DNA of 6,345 nucleotides from Burkholderiales bacterium (lineage in GTDB: Bacteria > Pseudomonadota > Gammaproteobacteria > Burkholderiales > Burkholderiaceae_C): NCBI GenBank assembly GCA_005786815.1, contig SYDB01000039.1:1-6345 (forward strand), given 5' to 3'. The notes below the pieces were generated by a model that did no database searches, was not told where the DNA came from, and saw only the letters and a program-made list of their open reading frames with translations. The position numbers and the translations under genes were made by a program. This document shows positions 5,837 through 6,345 of the stretch, in pieces (the stretch's first letter is position 1; every line of letters begins with the position of its first letter).

Positions 5837-6345
5837 GCTTTGGCCTTTACTTTTGTAGTTGCTTTTGAAGTTGCACGCACATTTTCCGCAATGTCGGCTT
5901 TGTTACTTTGTATGTGCAGCATTTCGCGCGCATGCGCGCGGGTTGTGTCTGAAATCTTTTCGCCCCCCAGCATGCGCGCAATTTCGCTCACACGTTCTTC
6001 GCCTTCCACCAAGGTCACACGGCTTGCAACACCTTGTGCATCGCTGTGTTTAGACACAACGCCATGGTGGTCGGCACATGCGGCGACTTGCGGCAAGTGG
6101 GTTACTGCCAACACTTGTCTGTCAATGCCAAGTTGTTGCATCAAGCGGCCCACAGTTTCAGCGACTGCGCCGCCGACTCCAGAGTCCACTTCATCAAAAA
6201 TCAATGTTTGGGCACTGCCCAATTGACTGGTTGTGACAGCAATAGCCAACGCAATGCGAGATAGTTCGCCGCCTGAGGCCACTTTGCCGACAGGTCTTGG
6301 CGTACTGCCAGCGTGACCTGCCACTAAAAACACAACACTTTCTAA
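5833..6345 (-). CDS. recN: DNA repair protein RecN, C-terminal part (5' end outside window)
   Basis: RecN is a cytosolic SMC-like ATPase of recombinational double-strand break repair that promotes DNA-end cohesion. Only the last 170 residues are visible, and the frame stays open to 6345. An internal GTG at 6333 is not the start. The visible part is the C-terminal half of the ABC ATPase head: the family-typical LVAGHAG (7-13), the ABC signature [13 protein letters not shown] (23-35), Walker B LIFDEVD (48-54, catalytic Glu52) followed by SGVGG, and the His switch [10 protein letters not shown] (81-90). The Walker A, coiled coil and N-terminus lie beyond the edge; full RecN is usually about 550 aa. 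After the usual end near AREMLHI it carries a tail of about 27 residues, rich in Ala, Thr and Lys. Its TGA overlaps the rapZ start (ATGA), so the two are cotranscribed and probably translationally coupled. Confidence 0.97.
   Translation of the reverse strand, partial: LESVVFLVAGHAGSTPRPVGKVASGGELSRIALAIAVTTSQLGSAQTLIFDEVDSGVGGAVAETVGRLMQQLGIDRQVLAVTHLPQVAACADHHGVVSKHSDAQGVASRVTLVEGEERVSEIARMLGGEKISDTTRAHAREMLHIQSNKADIAENVRATSKATTKVKAKA
5844..5848 (-). promoter_or_regulatory. Ribosome binding site of rapZ
   Basis: AAAGG on the minus strand lies 7 nt before the rapZ ATG, inside the last codons of recN. It is the only recognisable Shine-Dalgarno-like site among the starts in this window and supports the ATG at 5836 as the true rapZ start. 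It also falls in the Lys/Ala-rich RecN tail, so the same bases serve both genes. Confidence 0.55.
5925..5940. repeat. Perfect 16-bp alternating CG-rich palindrome inside recN
   Basis: CGCGCGCATGCGCGCG is identical to its reverse complement and is a strict purine/pyrimidine alternation. It lies in RecN codons for RAHAR near the C-terminus. The 10-mer GCATGCGCGC within it (5930-5939) recurs at 5970-5979, 40 bp away. Codon constraint on Arg/Ala/His residues can explain much of it; no function is claimed. Confidence 0.5.

Noticed and set aside
6331..6333. GTG as a start for a short RecN-like protein
   Set aside because: The frame is open to the window end and continues RecN family sequence, so this is an internal valine.

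Overview
This window is a compact stretch of bacterial housekeeping genes, with almost no non-coding DNA. The protein families, the gene order (TPR protein – lolB – ispE – tRNA-Gln, with mutM divergent and mutM-mutY adjacent) and the sequence style suggest a betaproteobacterium, most likely Burkholderiales and perhaps a Comamonadaceae-like freshwater lineage. The base composition looks close to balanced, which would be low for that family. This placement is inference from family resemblance, not a database result.

Layout. Positions 1-3053 (minus strand) form a co-oriented cluster read right to left: a periplasmic TPR-repeat protein, the outer-membrane lipoprotein receptor lolB, the isoprenoid kinase ispE, then a tRNA-Gln(UUG) whose 3' end is cut by the window edge. 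Gaps of 2, 4 and 32 bp suggest one transcript. A 40-bp divergent gap (3054-3093) separates this from the plus-strand pair mutM-mutY (3094-4964, 2-bp gap), two enzymes of the 8-oxoguanine (GO) repair system. Converging on mutY from the right are rapZ (4961-5836) and the 3' part of recN (5833-6345, 5' end outside the window), both minus strand and joined by an ATGA stop/start overlap. mutY and rapZ overlap tail to tail by four bases, TTAA, which supplies both TAA stops.

Functionally the units are separate: outer-membrane lipoprotein assembly and isoprenoid precursor synthesis on the left, oxidative DNA damage repair in the middle, and recombinational repair (RecN) coupled to a cell-envelope metabolism regulator (RapZ) on the right. 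I see no mobile element, CRISPR array, toxin-antitoxin pair or defence system, and no convincing new system. The points worth a second look are modest: a TPR protein in the position of Pseudomonas LbcA but with no lipobox cysteine, a RapZ lacking the basic C-terminal tail known from E. coli, the extreme compaction of gene junctions, and a few short inverted repeats.
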